Counted from the first letter of the stretch, positions 1 to 10,534 are shown. The stretch: DNA of 64,000 nucleotides from Reyranella sp. (GCF_017305915.1 NZ_JAFKJN010000010.1:62001-126000); one strand, 5' to 3'. The notes: generated from the letters alone by a model not told the origin. Translations and numbers: made by a program.

Positions 1-204
1 GTTCTGGGTGAAGAACATCACGAGGAAGCCTGCGATGGTGCAGACCAGCCCGGCGATCGCCAGCCAGGTGAACGGCAGGTCCTGCCAGTCCGGCAGGGTG
101 CCGGCGAGCTTGCGCTCCTCCTTGATCCGGACGCCCCACGCCCAGAGGAAGAACGCCACGGTCGGCGCGGTCACGAGGACAAGGACCAGCAAGACGATGC
201 GCAT
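1..204 (-). CDS. DUF6111-like small membrane protein (partial)
   Basis: The first 68 codons of a minus-strand gene that runs off the left edge of the window. The visible part has a hydrophobic segment at residues 3-17 (MRIVLLVLVLV), a short basic stretch (RIKEERK) around residue 22 and a second hydrophobic segment around 43-66, so it is a small protein with at least two membrane helices. It starts 3 bases after the stop of the Nudix gene, which implies cotranscription. Small DUF6111-type membrane proteins commonly follow this Nudix gene in alphaproteobacteria; that name is an inference from composition and context. Function is unknown. Confidence 0.6.
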   Translation of the reverse strand, partial: MRIVLLVLVLVTAPTVAFFLWAWGVRIKEERKLAGTLPDWQDLPFTWLAIAGLVCTIAGFLVMFFTQN

Positions 205-207
205 GGC

Positions 208-843
208 TCAGGCAGCCGCCGTTTCCTGGGCGGTCAGGATGAAGTGCAGGTTCTTCAGCATGCCGGCGGTCGCGCCCCAGATGTAGCGCTCGCCGTAGGG
301 CATGGCGTAGTAGCGGCGCTGGCGGCCCTGGTACTCGCGGCTGCTGATCTGGTGGTTGACCTCGTCGAGGAAGTGCTCGAGCGGCACCTCGAACACGTCG
401 GCCACCTCGCGCGCTTGCGCAACGATGGTGAAGCCCGGTGCCACGATGCCGACGACCGGCGTGATCTCGAAGCCGGTGCCGGTGCGATAGAGATCGACCG
501 CGCCCACGACCTCGACGAAGCGCCGCGCGATGCCGACCTCCTCCTCGGTCTCGCGCAGCGCGGTCGCGACGGCGTCCTCGCCGACCTCGCGGCGGCCGCC
601 GGGGAAGGCGATCTGGCCCGCGTGACTCGGCATGTCTGCCGTGCGCTGCGTGAGCAGCACCGTCACCCCGTCCTGACGATCCACCAAAGGCACCAGGACC
701 GATGCGGGCTTCCACGTCTCGGGCACCGGCACGACCCCGCTCAGCGAGAAGTCGCTGCCGATCGGCGGTGCCGGCACGGGCAATCCGGATGCCAACCGGG
801 TACTTCTGTCACGCACCCGGCGCACAATTTCTTCAACTGTCAT
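208..843 (-). CDS. Nudix hydrolase, CoA pyrophosphatase-like
   Basis: A 211-residue protein of the Nudix family closest in layout to CoA diphosphatases (CoA to 3',5'-ADP plus phosphopantetheine). The Nudix box is complete: GQIAFPGG near residue 92 followed by ALRETEEEVG about 20 residues later, supplying the catalytic glutamates. The ATG at 843 is chosen because it directly precedes MTVEEIV, an N-terminal helix typical of this subgroup. The gene is divergent from the MoxR operon with 69 bases between starts, and it is followed after 3 bases by the small membrane gene. Substrate is inferred from the subgroup, not shown. Confidence 0.85.
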   Translation of the reverse strand: MTVEEIVRRVRDRSTRLASGLPVPAPPIGSDFSLSGVVPVPETWKPASVLVPLVDRQDGVTVLLTQRTADMPSHAGQIAFPGGRREVGEDAVATALRETEEEVGIARRFVEVVGAVDLYRTGTGFEITPVVGIVAPGFTIVAQAREVADVFEVPLEHFLDEVNHQISSREYQGRQRRYYAMPYGERYIWGATAGMLKNLHFILTAQETAAA

Positions 844-912
844 GCCCTTGTTCCGGCCCCAATTCTGGGCTTCCCTCACTATATATTCCCATCGACAGCA
901 TGGAGCGCCCTG

Positions 913-1926
<1,014 letters not shown>

Positions 1927-1956
1927 CCTGGCCCATCCGTTGCAGCGCCGGAGCCG

Positions 1957-2853
1957 ATGGCCCAGCCGTCTACCCTTCATCGTTCCCTCGAACTCGCCGG
2001 CACCCTGCCCGCGCTGATGGTCGCGGCGGACCGCGTCGCGGCCACCGTGATCCAGGGCGTGCACGGCCGCCGTCGCGTCGGCCAGGGCGACGCCTTCTGG
2101 CAGTACCGGCCCTATCGCGACGGCGACAGCGCCAGCCAGATCGACTGGCGACAAAGTGCCCGCAGCCGCCACCTGTTCGTTCGTGAAACCGAATGGGAGG
2201 CTGCGGCGTCTGTATGGTTGTGGCGCGACGCTTCCCCCTCCATGCAGTACGCCTCGCTGCGCAACATCGACACCAAGGCGGTGCGCGCCGAGCTGATCAC
2301 CCTGGCGCTGGCGAGCCTGCTGACCGATGCCGGCGAGCGGATCGCCCTCCTGGGCAGCGGCATGCGGCCGATCTCCGGCCGGGTCGCGATGCGCCGCGTC
2401 GCCGAGACCCTGTTCGACGAGACGCGCGACAGCACGCGGAATCTGCCGAGCCAGCCGCCGCTGGTGCCGCTGCCGGCGCACGGCACGGTGGTCCTGGTCT
2501 CCGACTGGCTCGATCCACTCGATACCGTCGCGGCGGCAATTCGTCATTATGCGAGCGTCGGGGTGCGCGGCCATCTGGTGCAGGTGCTCGATCCGGCGGA
2601 AGAGGACCTGCCGTTCGCGGGCCATGTGAAGTTCGAGGGCCTCGAAGCCGAGGGCCAGCACACCATCCGCCGCGTCGAGACGGTGCGCACCGCTTATGGC
2701 GCGCGGCTCGCCGCCCAGAAGGAAGGCCTGCAGCGCCTGACGCGCTCGGCCGACTGGACCGTGCATCTGCATCGCACCGACCGGCCGCCGCAGACCGTGC
2801 TGCTGTCGCTTTACCTCGCCATGGCCGACCTCCGTCGGCTGAACGCGGCGTGA
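1957..2853 (+). CDS. DUF58 domain-containing protein
   Basis: A 298-residue DUF58 protein. The family signature is clear around residues 28-68: a GRRRVGQGD stretch, then RPYRDGD and the IDWRQSAR core. A degenerate von Willebrand A-like fold is expected in the C-terminal two thirds. DUF58 proteins almost always follow MoxR ATPases and are believed to be their partner. The gene lies 30 bases after moxR and is about 105 bases from the next gene, a gap that contains two hairpins. The biochemical role is unknown. Confidence 0.88.
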   Translation: MAQPSTLHRSLELAGTLPALMVAADRVAATVIQGVHGRRRVGQGDAFWQYRPYRDGDSASQIDWRQSARSRHLFVRETEWEAAASVWLWRDASPSMQYASLRNIDTKAVRAELITLALASLLTDAGERIALLGSGMRPISGRVAMRRVAETLFDETRDSTRNLPSQPPLVPLPAHGTVVLVSDWLDPLDTVAAAIRHYASVGVRGHLVQVLDPAEEDLPFAGHVKFEGLEAEGQHTIRRVETVRTAYGARLAAQKEGLQRLTRSADWTVHLHRTDRPPQTVLLSLYLAMADLRRLNAA

Positions 2854-2878
2854 CGCGATGATGGCCCGGACGCTCATT

Positions 2879-2952
2879 GGACCGCGCGCTAAAGCCGCTT
2901 CGCGGCGAAACGGCGACTGCGCGCTCATGAGCGGGCTGGAAGCCCGCGGTCC
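2879..2952. repeat. intergenic inverted repeats (REP-like hairpins)
   Basis: The 105-base gap inside the MoxR operon contains nested symmetry. Arms ggaccgcg (2879-2886) and cgcggtcc (2945-2952) enclose two small hairpins: gccgc/gcggc at 2894-2906 and gcgggct/agcccgc at 2931-2947. It may be a REP-type element, or an RNA structure that adjusts expression between the DUF58 and DUF4159 genes. Confidence 0.55.
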
Positions 2953-2958
2953 ACAGAC

Positions 2959-5730
2959 ATGCTGAGTCTCGGCGCGCTCGCTTTCGCCGCCCCCGGCATG
3001 CTGGCGCTGTTGTTGGTGCTGCCGGTGATCTACTGGCTGCTGCGCCTGATCCCGCCGCTGCCGCGGCTGATCCGCTTCCCGGCGATCCGGCTGCTGATCG
3101 GGCTCGAGCCCAGCGAGCAGACGCCGATGAAGATGCCGTGGTGGCTGCTGCTGATGCGGTTGCTGCTCGCGACCTTCCTGATCCTCGCCGTCGCACGGCC
3201 GCTGCTCAATCCGCAGGCCGAGCTGCCGGGCAAGGGCCCGCTGCTGCTCGTGATCGACGACGGCTGGTCGTCGGCGCCCGGCTGGACCACCCGCATCGCC
3301 CACGCCGAGCGCCTGATCCAGCGCGCCGAGCGCGCCGGCCGGCTGGTGGCGCTGATGGGCACGGCGCCCGTGCCGCTCGACGCACCAACGGTGCGCAAGG
3401 GCGCGCTCCGGCCCGACGAGACCCGCACCATCCTGCGCGCCTTCCGGCCCAAGCCCTGGCCGACCGACCGCGCTGCGGCCGCGCGCGAGATCGATGCGCT
3501 GAAGCTCGATCCCGGCGCCTACGTCGTGTGGCTGAGCGACGGGCTTGAAGATCCGGGCGCGGCCGCGCTCACCGAGCGGCTGCAGAAGTTCGACGGCCTG
3601 CAGGTCGTGCTGCCCGATGCCGCCAACACCCCGCTGCTCCTGTTGCCGCCCAACGCCGAGGGCCGCGACCTCAAGGTCACCGCGCTGCGGCCGGTCGCCG
3701 ATGGCCCGCGCAAGGCCGCGATCCAGGCGGCCGACGACCAGGGCCGCATCGTGGCCCGCATCGAGCTCGACTTCGCCGCCGCTGCCACCAAGGGCGAGGG
3801 CATGCTGCAGGCACCGCCCGAGCTGCGCAACCGCATGACCCGGCTCGACATCGAATCGCAGGGCGGCGCCGGCAGCACCGTGCTGCTCGACGAGCGCAAC
3901 CGCCGCCGGCCGGTCGCCATCCTGGGCGAGCGCGCCGCCGCCACCGGTCAGCCGCTGCTGCAGGAGGTCTACTTCCTCGAGCGCGCGCTCGATCCCTATG
4001 TCAGCCTGACGATCGGCGATCGCGAGACGGTGCTCACCCGCAACACCGCCGTGCTGCTGGTCCCCGACGGCGCTGTGCCCTCCGCCAACGACCGCGACGA
4101 GATCGCCAAATGGATCGAGCGCGGCGGCGTCGCGGTGCGCTTCGCCGGCCCGAACCTCGCCGGCGGCGCCGATCCGCTGGTGCCGACGCCGCTCCGGCTG
4201 GGCGACCGCGCGCTGGGCGGCGTCATGAGCTGGGGCCAGCCGAGCGTGCTCGCCGAGTTCCCGACCAACAGCCCGTTCCTCGGTATCCCGATCCCCAAGG
4301 ACGTGCGCATCCAGCAGCAGGTGCTGGCCGAGCCGACGCCGGACCTCGCCGACAAGACCTGGGCGCGACTGACCGACGGCACGCCGCTGGTCACCGGCGA
4401 GAAGCGCGGGCAGGGTTACCTGGTGCTGATCCACACCACCGCCAACACGAGCTGGAGCAACGTGGCGCTGTCGGGGCTGTTCGTGAACATGCTGCAGCGC
4501 CTGGTGACTCTGTCGCGCGGCGTCGCCGGCGATGGCGTCAACAAGGCGCTGAAGCCGTGGCGCACGCTCGACGGCTTCGGCAAGCTCGGCGCGCCGCCCG
4601 CCGGCGCGCAGATGCTGCCGGCCGATGCCGACCAGACCTTCGCACCCAGGCCGACCACGCCGCCGGGCTTCTACGGCGACGAGAACGCGCAGGTCGCCTT
4701 CAACATCGGTGGCCATGTCGCCGCGCCCAAGCCGCTGGCGCTGCCCGCGGGCGTCGCGACCGACCGGCTGTCGGAAGGCGGCGAGACCGATCTGTCGCGC
4801 TGGTGCCTGCTCGCCGCCGCGCTGCTGCTGCTGCTCGACCTGCTGCTGTCGCTGTGGCTGCGCGGGCTGATGCCGCGAGCGGTGCGCATCGGCCGCGCGG
4901 CACCGGCCGCCGTGCTGCTCGGCCTCGCCGTGTTCGCCCTGCCGCCCGACACGCAGGCACAGACGCAGCGTGTCGCGGCACCGGCGCCGGAGAAGGCGGG
5001 CCCGCCGCCGCTCACCGACGACCAGGCGCTCAAGGGATCGCTCGATACGCGGCTGGCCTACATCATCACCGGCGACAAGGACGTCGACGACACCAGCAAG
5101 GCCGGCCTCGAGGGGCTGAGCGAGGTCCTGCGCAACCGCACCTCGGTCGAGCCGGCCGATCCGGTCGGCCTCGACCTCGAGAACGACGAGCCGCGCCTCT
5201 ATCCGCTGATCTACTGGCCGATCACCTCGACCCAGCCCAACCTGTCGCCGCGCGCCTCGGCGTCGCTCGACCGCTACCTGCGCACCGGCGGCATCCTGTT
5301 CATCGACACGCGCGACCAGCAGATGTCGTTCGACCGGCCGGTCGGCGGCAACCCGGACCTCAAGCGCCTGCTCTCGGGCATCGAGACGCCGCCCCTGATC
5401 GTCATGCCGCCCGACCACGTGCTGACCAAGTCGTTCTATCTCCTGTCCGACATGCCGGGCCGCTGGACCGGTGGCAAGGTGTGGATCGAGTCCGGCGGCG
5501 GCCGGGTCAATGACGGCGTCACCACCATCGTGATCGGCGCCAACGACTATGCCGGCGCCTGGGCGGTCGACCAGCGCGGCCGCGGCATGAACCCGGTGAC
5601 GCCCGGCGGCGAGACCCAGCGCGAGATGAGCTTCCGCGTCGGCGTGAACCTCGTGATGCACGCGCTGACCGGCAACTACAAGGACGACCAGGTTCATATC
5701 CAGGACATCATGCAGAGGCTCCGGCGATGA
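2959..5730 (+). CDS. DUF4159 / BatA-like N-terminal membrane protein
   Basis: A 923-residue membrane protein. The N-terminus (about residues 1-85) matches the aerotolerance BatA-type double-helix module: hydrophobic segments at 3-27 and 55-80 around the LIRFPAIRLL loop. A VWA-like region with the degraded motif LLLVIDDGWS follows near residue 95. Two further membrane helices lie near 615-660, and the last 220 residues form the periplasmic DUF4159 domain (SPRASASLDRYLRTGGILF). It overlaps the next gene by 4 bases (ATGA), which indicates translational coupling. Likely part of an envelope complex served by the MoxR ATPase. Confidence 0.85.
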   Translation: MLSLGALAFAAPGMLALLLVLPVIYWLLRLIPPLPRLIRFPAIRLLIGLEPSEQTPMKMPWWLLLMRLLLATFLILAVARPLLNPQAELPGKGPLLLVIDDGWSSAPGWTTRIAHAERLIQRAERAGRLVALMGTAPVPLDAPTVRKGALRPDETRTILRAFRPKPWPTDRAAAAREIDALKLDPGAYVVWLSDGLEDPGAAALTERLQKFDGLQVVLPDAANTPLLLLPPNAEGRDLKVTALRPVADGPRKAAIQAADDQGRIVARIELDFAAAATKGEGMLQAPPELRNRMTRLDIESQGGAGSTVLLDERNRRRPVAILGERAAATGQPLLQEVYFLERALDPYVSLTIGDRETVLTRNTAVLLVPDGAVPSANDRDEIAKWIERGGVAVRFAGPNLAGGADPLVPTPLRLGDRALGGVMSWGQPSVLAEFPTNSPFLGIPIPKDVRIQQQVLAEPTPDLADKTWARLTDGTPLVTGEKRGQGYLVLIHTTANTSWSNVALSGLFVNMLQRLVTLSRGVAGDGVNKALKPWRTLDGFGKLGAPPAGAQMLPADADQTFAPRPTTPPGFYGDENAQVAFNIGGHVAAPKPLALPAGVATDRLSEGGETDLSRWCLLAAALLLLLDLLLSLWLRGLMPRAVRIGRAAPAAVLLGLAVFALPPDTQAQTQRVAAPAPEKAGPPPLTDDQALKGSLDTRLAYIITGDKDVDDTSKAGLEGLSEVLRNRTSVEPADPVGLDLENDEPRLYPLIYWPITSTQPNLSPRASASLDRYLRTGGILFIDTRDQQMSFDRPVGGNPDLKRLLSGIETPPLIVMPPDHVLTKSFYLLSDMPGRWTGGKVWIESGGGRVNDGVTTIVIGANDYAGAWAVDQRGRGMNPVTPGGETQREMSFRVGVNLVMHALTGNYKDDQVHIQDIMQRLRR

Positions 5731-7838
5731 ACCCGACCTCCGCCGTTTCGATCGCCTTCGATCCCGTGCTGGGCTGGCCGGTGCTGATCGCGCTCGGCGC
5801 AGCCGGCCTGATCCTGGTGCTGCTCGGCATCCGTGCCGGCGCGCGCGGCATGCTGTGGCGCTCGCTCGCCGTCATCGTCGTGCTGGCCGCGCTCGCCAAC
5901 CCGGCGCTGATCGAGGAGCAGCGCAAGCCGATCGCCGACGTGGCGCTGGTCGTCACCGACGACAGCGATTCCATGGCGATCGGCGACCGTCATGCCCAGG
6001 TCCAGGCGGCCAAGGAAGCGCTGAAGAAGAAGCTCGGCCAGCAGGAAGGCCTCGAGATCCGCGAAGCCACCCTGCCGCCCTCGCACATCCAGCTCGGCAG
6101 CGAGCGGCCGGGCGGCACGCGCCTGATCGAGACCATGCGCTCGGCGCTGGTCGAGGTGCCGCCGGAGCGGCTGGCCGGCGTGATCCTGCTGACCGACGGC
6201 CAGGTCCACGACGTGCCGGCCGGCCTGCCGCCGGAGCTGGGCGGCGCACCGGTGCATGCGCTGATCGCCGGCAAGAAGGGCGAGCGCGACCGGCTGATCG
6301 TGGTCGAGCAGTCGCCGCGCTACGGCGTGGTCGGCCGCCAGGTCACCGCCAAGTTCCGGATCGAGGATCCCGCCGGCGGCACCGCGCCGGTCACCATCTC
6401 GGTCGGCGGCGAGGTCGTGCGCCGGCTCGATGTGCCGGTCGGCCGCTCGGTCGAGTTGCCGATCACCGTCGGCAATCCCGGCGCCAACGTCGTCGAGCTC
6501 GAGGTGGCGCCCGGGCAGAACGAGCTGACCCTCGACAACAACCGCGCCATCTTCACCATCAACGGCGTGCGCGACCGGCTGCGCGTGCTGCTGGTCTCGG
6601 GCGAGCCCTACCAGGGCGAGCGGGCGTGGCGGAATCTGCTGAAGAGCGATCCCGCCGTCGACCTGGTGCACTTCACCATCCTGCGCACGCCGCAGAAGGA
6701 CGACTTCACGCCGGTGCGCGAGCTGTCGCTGATCGTCTTCCCGATGCGCGAGCTGTTCGAGCAGAAGCTCAAGGAATTCGACCTGATCATCTTCGACCGC
6801 TACGAGTCGGGGAACCTGATCACGCGTGATTACTTCCGCAACATCGCCGAATACGTGAAAGGCGGCGGCGCGCTGCTGGTCTCGGTCGGGCCGGTGTTCG
6901 CCACCCAGCGCTCGCTCTACCGCACGCCGCTCGGCACCATCCTGCCGGCCGCGCCGCTCGGCGACGTGCTGGAGCAGGGCTTCAAGCCCAAGATCACCGA
7001 GATCGGCCAGCGCCATCCCGTCACCGCCAACCTGCCGCAGTCGGGCGGCCCCGGGAAGGAGCCGGACTGGGGCCGCTGGTTCCGGCTGGTCACGTCGCGC
7101 ACCGACCACGGCAACGCCGTTCTCGAAGGCGCCGAGAGCAAGCCGCTGGTCATCCTCGACCGCGTCGGCGAGGGCCGCGTGGCGCAGTTGATGTCCGATC
7201 ACCTGTGGCTGTGGAACCGCGGCATCGACGGCGGCGGGCCGCAGCCCGAGCTGGTGCGCCGAGTCGCGCACTGGCTGATGAAGGAGCCCGACCTCGAGGA
7301 GGAGGCGCTGCGCGCCACCGCCGTCGGCGGCCGTATCGAGGTCACGCGCCGCACGCTGTCGGCGACCTTCCCGCCGGTCACCATGACGGCACCCGGCACG
7401 CCGACGCCCAGCCAGCCCAACGCCGGCGCCACGCGCACGCTGGAGCTGCGCCAGATCGCGCCGGGGCTCGGCCAGGCGATCGTCGATGTCGACAAGCCCG
7501 GTCTGTATCGCTTCGACGACGGCACGCTGCGCACCGTGGCCGCGGTCGGCAATCCCGACCCGCTGGAATTCTCCGACGTGCGCGCCACCGACCAGAAGCT
7601 GAAGCCTCTGGTCGAGGCCTCGGGGGGCAGCATCCAGTGGCTGAGCGACACGCCGGAGCCCGATATCCGCTCGGTCCGCCCCGGCCGCGCCGCCGGCGGC
7701 TCCGACTGGATCGGCCTGCGCCGCAACGAAGGCTACACCGTCGCCGGCATCAACCAGACGCCCTTGCTGCCGGGCATCCTGGTGGCGCTCGCCTTCCTGG
7801 TGGCGCTGGGCAGCGCCTGGTGGCGCGAGGGCCGCTAG
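5727..7838 (+). CDS. VWA / glutamine amidotransferase-like membrane protein
   Basis: A 703-residue protein with two N-terminal membrane helices (about residues 17-35 and 40-60), a VWA-like region carrying a modified metal site (VTDDSDSMAIG, near 78-88), a beta-sandwich-like middle, and a class I glutamine amidotransferase-like region (IIFDRYESG and GGGALLVSVGP near 355-390). The C-terminus ends in one more helix followed by WWREGR, so both ends are membrane anchored. It is the last gene of the MoxR/DUF58/DUF4159 operon and overlaps DUF4159 by 4 bases. The amidotransferase-like region probably acts as a binding fold; enzymatic activity is not supported. Confidence 0.82.
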   Translation: MNPTSAVSIAFDPVLGWPVLIALGAAGLILVLLGIRAGARGMLWRSLAVIVVLAALANPALIEEQRKPIADVALVVTDDSDSMAIGDRHAQVQAAKEALKKKLGQQEGLEIREATLPPSHIQLGSERPGGTRLIETMRSALVEVPPERLAGVILLTDGQVHDVPAGLPPELGGAPVHALIAGKKGERDRLIVVEQSPRYGVVGRQVTAKFRIEDPAGGTAPVTISVGGEVVRRLDVPVGRSVELPITVGNPGANVVELEVAPGQNELTLDNNRAIFTINGVRDRLRVLLVSGEPYQGERAWRNLLKSDPAVDLVHFTILRTPQKDDFTPVRELSLIVFPMRELFEQKLKEFDLIIFDRYESGNLITRDYFRNIAEYVKGGGALLVSVGPVFATQRSLYRTPLGTILPAAPLGDVLEQGFKPKITEIGQRHPVTANLPQSGGPGKEPDWGRWFRLVTSRTDHGNAVLEGAESKPLVILDRVGEGRVAQLMSDHLWLWNRGIDGGGPQPELVRRVAHWLMKEPDLEEEALRATAVGGRIEVTRRTLSATFPPVTMTAPGTPTPSQPNAGATRTLELRQIAPGLGQAIVDVDKPGLYRFDDGTLRTVAAVGNPDPLEFSDVRATDQKLKPLVEASGGSIQWLSDTPEPDIRSVRPGRAAGGSDWIGLRRNEGYTVAGINQTPLLPGILVALAFLVALGSAWWREGR

Positions 7839-8209
7839 GGCGCGCACGCATTCCATCGGTTTGCGACGGTTTTCACCGTTTTTGTCAAAGCCACGGTTTT
7901 GTGCGCCGGCGAGCGGCGTACAGGAGTGGACTGAACAGAGTCGAGACAGGGTCATGCCGGCCACCTTGCACCGACTCGGCACCAATCCCCTATTAAGGGC
8001 AATGGAAGCTCGTATTCCTCAAGGAATCAGGGGCGAGAATCGCGTTCCATTGCCCATAATGAGTTCGTCTGTGGAGCCTTATCCACAACCCTGCTCCAAG
8101 AGGCCGGTGTGGCGCGTGCGCCGTCGCTGCCATCCGGCACCGTCTTCGTCATCGCCGGCCGGGCGATGAGCTTCACTGCCGCGCACTCGGCCTCCTGCCG
8201 CCGCCGGCA
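7839..8209. other. 371-base convergent intergenic region with nested inverted repeats
   Basis: No convincing gene lies here, between two convergent genes. A perfect 11-base inverted repeat (gggcaatggaa at 7997-8007, ttccattgccc at 8045-8055) encloses a second hairpin (attcc-tcaa-ggaat, 8014-8027) and a 4-base pair ctcg/cgag between them. A consensus DnaA box, ttatccaca, sits at 8079-8087, with an opposing tgtgga just upstream. The structure could be a bidirectional terminator or a structured RNA; no U-tract is present on either side. Confidence 0.5.
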
Positions 8210-8992
8210 TCACGCTGAGGGCGAGACGGGCGGCGGGCCGTGGCCGACCAGGCAGGTCGCTGACGCGATGCGATCGCCCACGGTGAGGGCATAGTCGTCC
8301 AGCATCTTGTCGGGGTCGGGGATCGATCGCCAGGCATCCCAGTCCGACGTTTCCTGTTTGCGCAGGGCAAACAGGTCGCGCATCAGGTTGACCTGCAGGA
8401 ACCACGCCCCTGTCGCGTCACCGTGCCCGAAGGCGATGTCCTCGGCTTCCCCCGCGCGCCACATCGTCCACGCCTCGCCGGCATTGAGGAACGTGCCCGC
8501 CGGCAGGTCGGTCGGATCGAAGGCGACGCGCAGATGCTCGCGCTGCATCGCATCGAGCTGGGCATCGGCCAGCGCCCAGCGACTTTCGTCCGGCCGCCAG
8601 TATTCGCAAACCCAGTGGTCCTCGAATGGATTGGCGGGGAAGTAGCTGGCGAAGCCGCAGCGCACGCGCGCCGGCACGCCGCGCTCGCGCAAGGCGCTGC
8701 AGGTCATCAGCGCGAAGTCGCGGCAGGTGCCGGGTGTGCGGCGCTCGGGCGGCAGGTCGCGGCGACCCGCCGCCTCGACCAGCGCCATGCGGCGGGCGAC
8801 CGGCAGCGTCTCGCGGCTGAGATCGGCGGTGACGCCGTAGGCCGCCGCCCAGTCCGAATGGATCACGACCCCCTGGATGAAGGCGCACAGCCCTGCGAGA
8901 TCGCTGAACGCCGCCAGAGGGGCCGCGAACCGGCCCGGCTCGGTGAGCGTGCCGTGTGTCTGGTAGTAGGGGGTCCGGTAGTAGTCGGTCAT
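8210..8992 (-). CDS. transglutaminase-like cysteine protease family protein
   Basis: A 260-residue protein with a transglutaminase core. The catalytic cysteine is in GTCRDFA (near residue 111), the histidine in DHWVCEYW, and the aspartate in ALADAQLD, in the order expected for the Cys-His-Asp triad. There is no signal peptide, so it is probably cytoplasmic. The ATG at 8992 overlaps the stop of the upstream GFA gene by 4 bases, so the two are translationally coupled. The family includes peptidases and uncharacterised amidases; the substrate is unknown. Confidence 0.85.
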   Translation of the reverse strand: MTDYYRTPYYQTHGTLTEPGRFAAPLAAFSDLAGLCAFIQGVVIHSDWAAAYGVTADLSRETLPVARRMALVEAAGRRDLPPERRTPGTCRDFALMTCSALRERGVPARVRCGFASYFPANPFEDHWVCEYWRPDESRWALADAQLDAMQREHLRVAFDPTDLPAGTFLNAGEAWTMWRAGEAEDIAFGHGDATGAWFLQVNLMRDLFALRKQETSDWDAWRSIPDPDKMLDDYALTVGDRIASATCLVGHGPPPVSPSA

Positions 8993-9402
8993 GCCGAGCT
9001 CTTCGGATGACTCGGGATCGAGTCCGGGAACGGCAGCCAGCCGTGCTTGCTCTCGCACCAGACGGTGCGCGACGGCGCGGGAAACGTCGGATCGGCGAAG
9101 GCGCCGACGGCGACGCTCAGCATGTTGGACACATGCGCGGCCTCCCAGAACACGTTCGAGCCGCAGGTCGGGCAGAAGTGGAAGGTGAGCCACCGGCCGC
9201 TGTCGCCGGCACGGCGCCAGGTCCGGTGCTCGCCCTCGATCGCGACGACCTGGTAGCGCCAGAAGAACGAGGTCGAGCCGAACACCGCGCCGGTGCGGCG
9301 CTGGCAGGCACGGCAGTGGCAGGACGAGACGAGCACCGGGTCGCCGTGAAGACGGACCCGGAGCTGGCCGCAATGGCAGGCGGCCTGGCGTTGGACAGTC
9401 AT
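8989..9402 (-). CDS. GFA family (CENP-V/GFA domain) zinc protein
   Basis: A 137-residue protein of the glutathione-dependent formaldehyde-activating family fold. The three zinc-binding clusters are visible: CHCG at residues 9-12, CHCRAC at 28-33, and CPTCG near 77-81. Most members are not proven formaldehyde enzymes, so only the fold is claimed. It is the first gene of a coupled pair with the transglutaminase-like protein and is divergent from the LigB-type gene, with a 23-base gap between starts, so the promoters must overlap. Confidence 0.88.
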   Translation of the reverse strand: MTVQRQAACHCGQLRVRLHGDPVLVSSCHCRACQRRTGAVFGSTSFFWRYQVVAIEGEHRTWRRAGDSGRWLTFHFCPTCGSNVFWEAAHVSNMLSVAVGAFADPTFPAPSRTVWCESKHGWLPFPDSIPSHPKSSA

Positions 9403-9425
9403 GGGGCGAGGTTTACCATGGTGGC

Positions 9426-10463
9426 ATGGCTGAAATCCTCGCCCTTGGGTTGACCCACTATCCGCCGCTCTGGGGTCCCGACGAGCGCATGTCGTGGATC
9501 TTCCGGCGCATGCTCGCCAATCCGAAGTTGCCGGAGACGCTGAAGCAGCCCGAGGGCTGGCCCGAACCGGCGCGCGCCCAATGGAGCGACGACCAGGGCA
9601 CCGCCGAGGCGGGCCGCCATCGCGCGGCGATGGTCGAGTGGTTCCGCAAGACGCGGGCCGCGCTCGACGCCTTCAAGCCGGACTTCGTGCTGATGTGGGG
9701 CGACGACCAGTACGAGAACTTCAAGGAAGACGTGGTGCCGCCCTACTGCCTGTTCGCCTACGAGCGGCACAAGTTCGCGACGCCGCCCGGCAACGTCTGG
9801 GGCGAGTCCGACAAGGTCTGGGACCTCGCCGGCCATCCGAAGGCCGCCAAGATGCTGGCGTCGCGGTTGATCGAGGACGGCTTCGACACCGCCTATGCCT
9901 ACAAGCCGCTGCACCATGCGCTCGGCCACGCCTTCACCAACGCCATTCTCTATCTCGATTACGACCGCCGGGGCTTCGATTATCCGTTCGTTCCCTTCGC
10001 CATCAACTGCTACGGCCGCAAGGTGCTGGCGCAGCGCGGCGGCCTGCCGGTGTTCGATCGCGAGATCGGCGAAGCGGATTTCGATCCGCCGTCGCCATCG
10101 CCCAGGCGGCTGTTCGAATTGGGCGCGGCGACGGCGCGCATCCTGGCCGAGTCGCCGTATCGCGTGGCGCTGATCGCCTCGTCGGGCTGGAGCCACGCTT
10201 TCCTGACGCCGAAGAACAACTTCCTGTGGCCCGACACCGCTGCCGACCGGCGCATGTTCGACGCGCTCGAGCGCTGCGACTGGGAGGCCTGGCGCGGCCT
10301 GTCGACAACGGCCGTCGAGGACAGCGGCCAGCAGGAGATCCTGAACTGGTCGTGCCTGGCTGGCGCCATGAGTGCGCTTGGCCTCAGGCCGCGCGAGACC
10401 GGCTTTCTCGACACCTGGATATTCAATTCCAGCAAGGCCTTCCTGATCGCGCCGCCGGCCTGA
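9426..10463 (+). CDS. class III extradiol ring-cleavage dioxygenase-like protein (LigB fold)
   Basis: A 345-residue protein resembling the catalytic B subunit of class III extradiol dioxygenases. Conserved elements include the N-terminal LGLTHYPP, the DFVLMWGDDQ strand near residue 95, HHALGHAFTN near 166, and SSGWSHAFL near 252 with a candidate catalytic histidine. Family members cleave catechol-type rings with Fe(II) in the cytoplasm. The nearby Rieske oxygenase and chromene carboxylate isomerase-like genes make an aromatic substrate plausible, but it is not identified. Confidence 0.82.
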   Translation: MAEILALGLTHYPPLWGPDERMSWIFRRMLANPKLPETLKQPEGWPEPARAQWSDDQGTAEAGRHRAAMVEWFRKTRAALDAFKPDFVLMWGDDQYENFKEDVVPPYCLFAYERHKFATPPGNVWGESDKVWDLAGHPKAAKMLASRLIEDGFDTAYAYKPLHHALGHAFTNAILYLDYDRRGFDYPFVPFAINCYGRKVLAQRGGLPVFDREIGEADFDPPSPSPRRLFELGAATARILAESPYRVALIASSGWSHAFLTPKNNFLWPDTAADRRMFDALERCDWEAWRGLSTTAVEDSGQQEILNWSCLAGAMSALGLRPRETGFLDTWIFNSSKAFLIAPPA

Positions 10464-10534
10464 AAGGGCCGTTACCAACGCGAAACTTGATCGCTTGTCG
10501 TCAGTGGCCATCTTGGCGGCAAGAGGTAAACATC

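Noticed and set aside
5694..7985. Long antisense open frame opposite the VWA-like gene.
   Set aside because: Low-complexity Arg/Ala/Gly/His composition and no motifs; a mirror of the real gene on the plus strand.
8079..8087. DnaA box as part of a replication origin.
   Set aside because: Only one consensus box and no A/T-rich unwinding region or origin-linked genes; treated as a single site.
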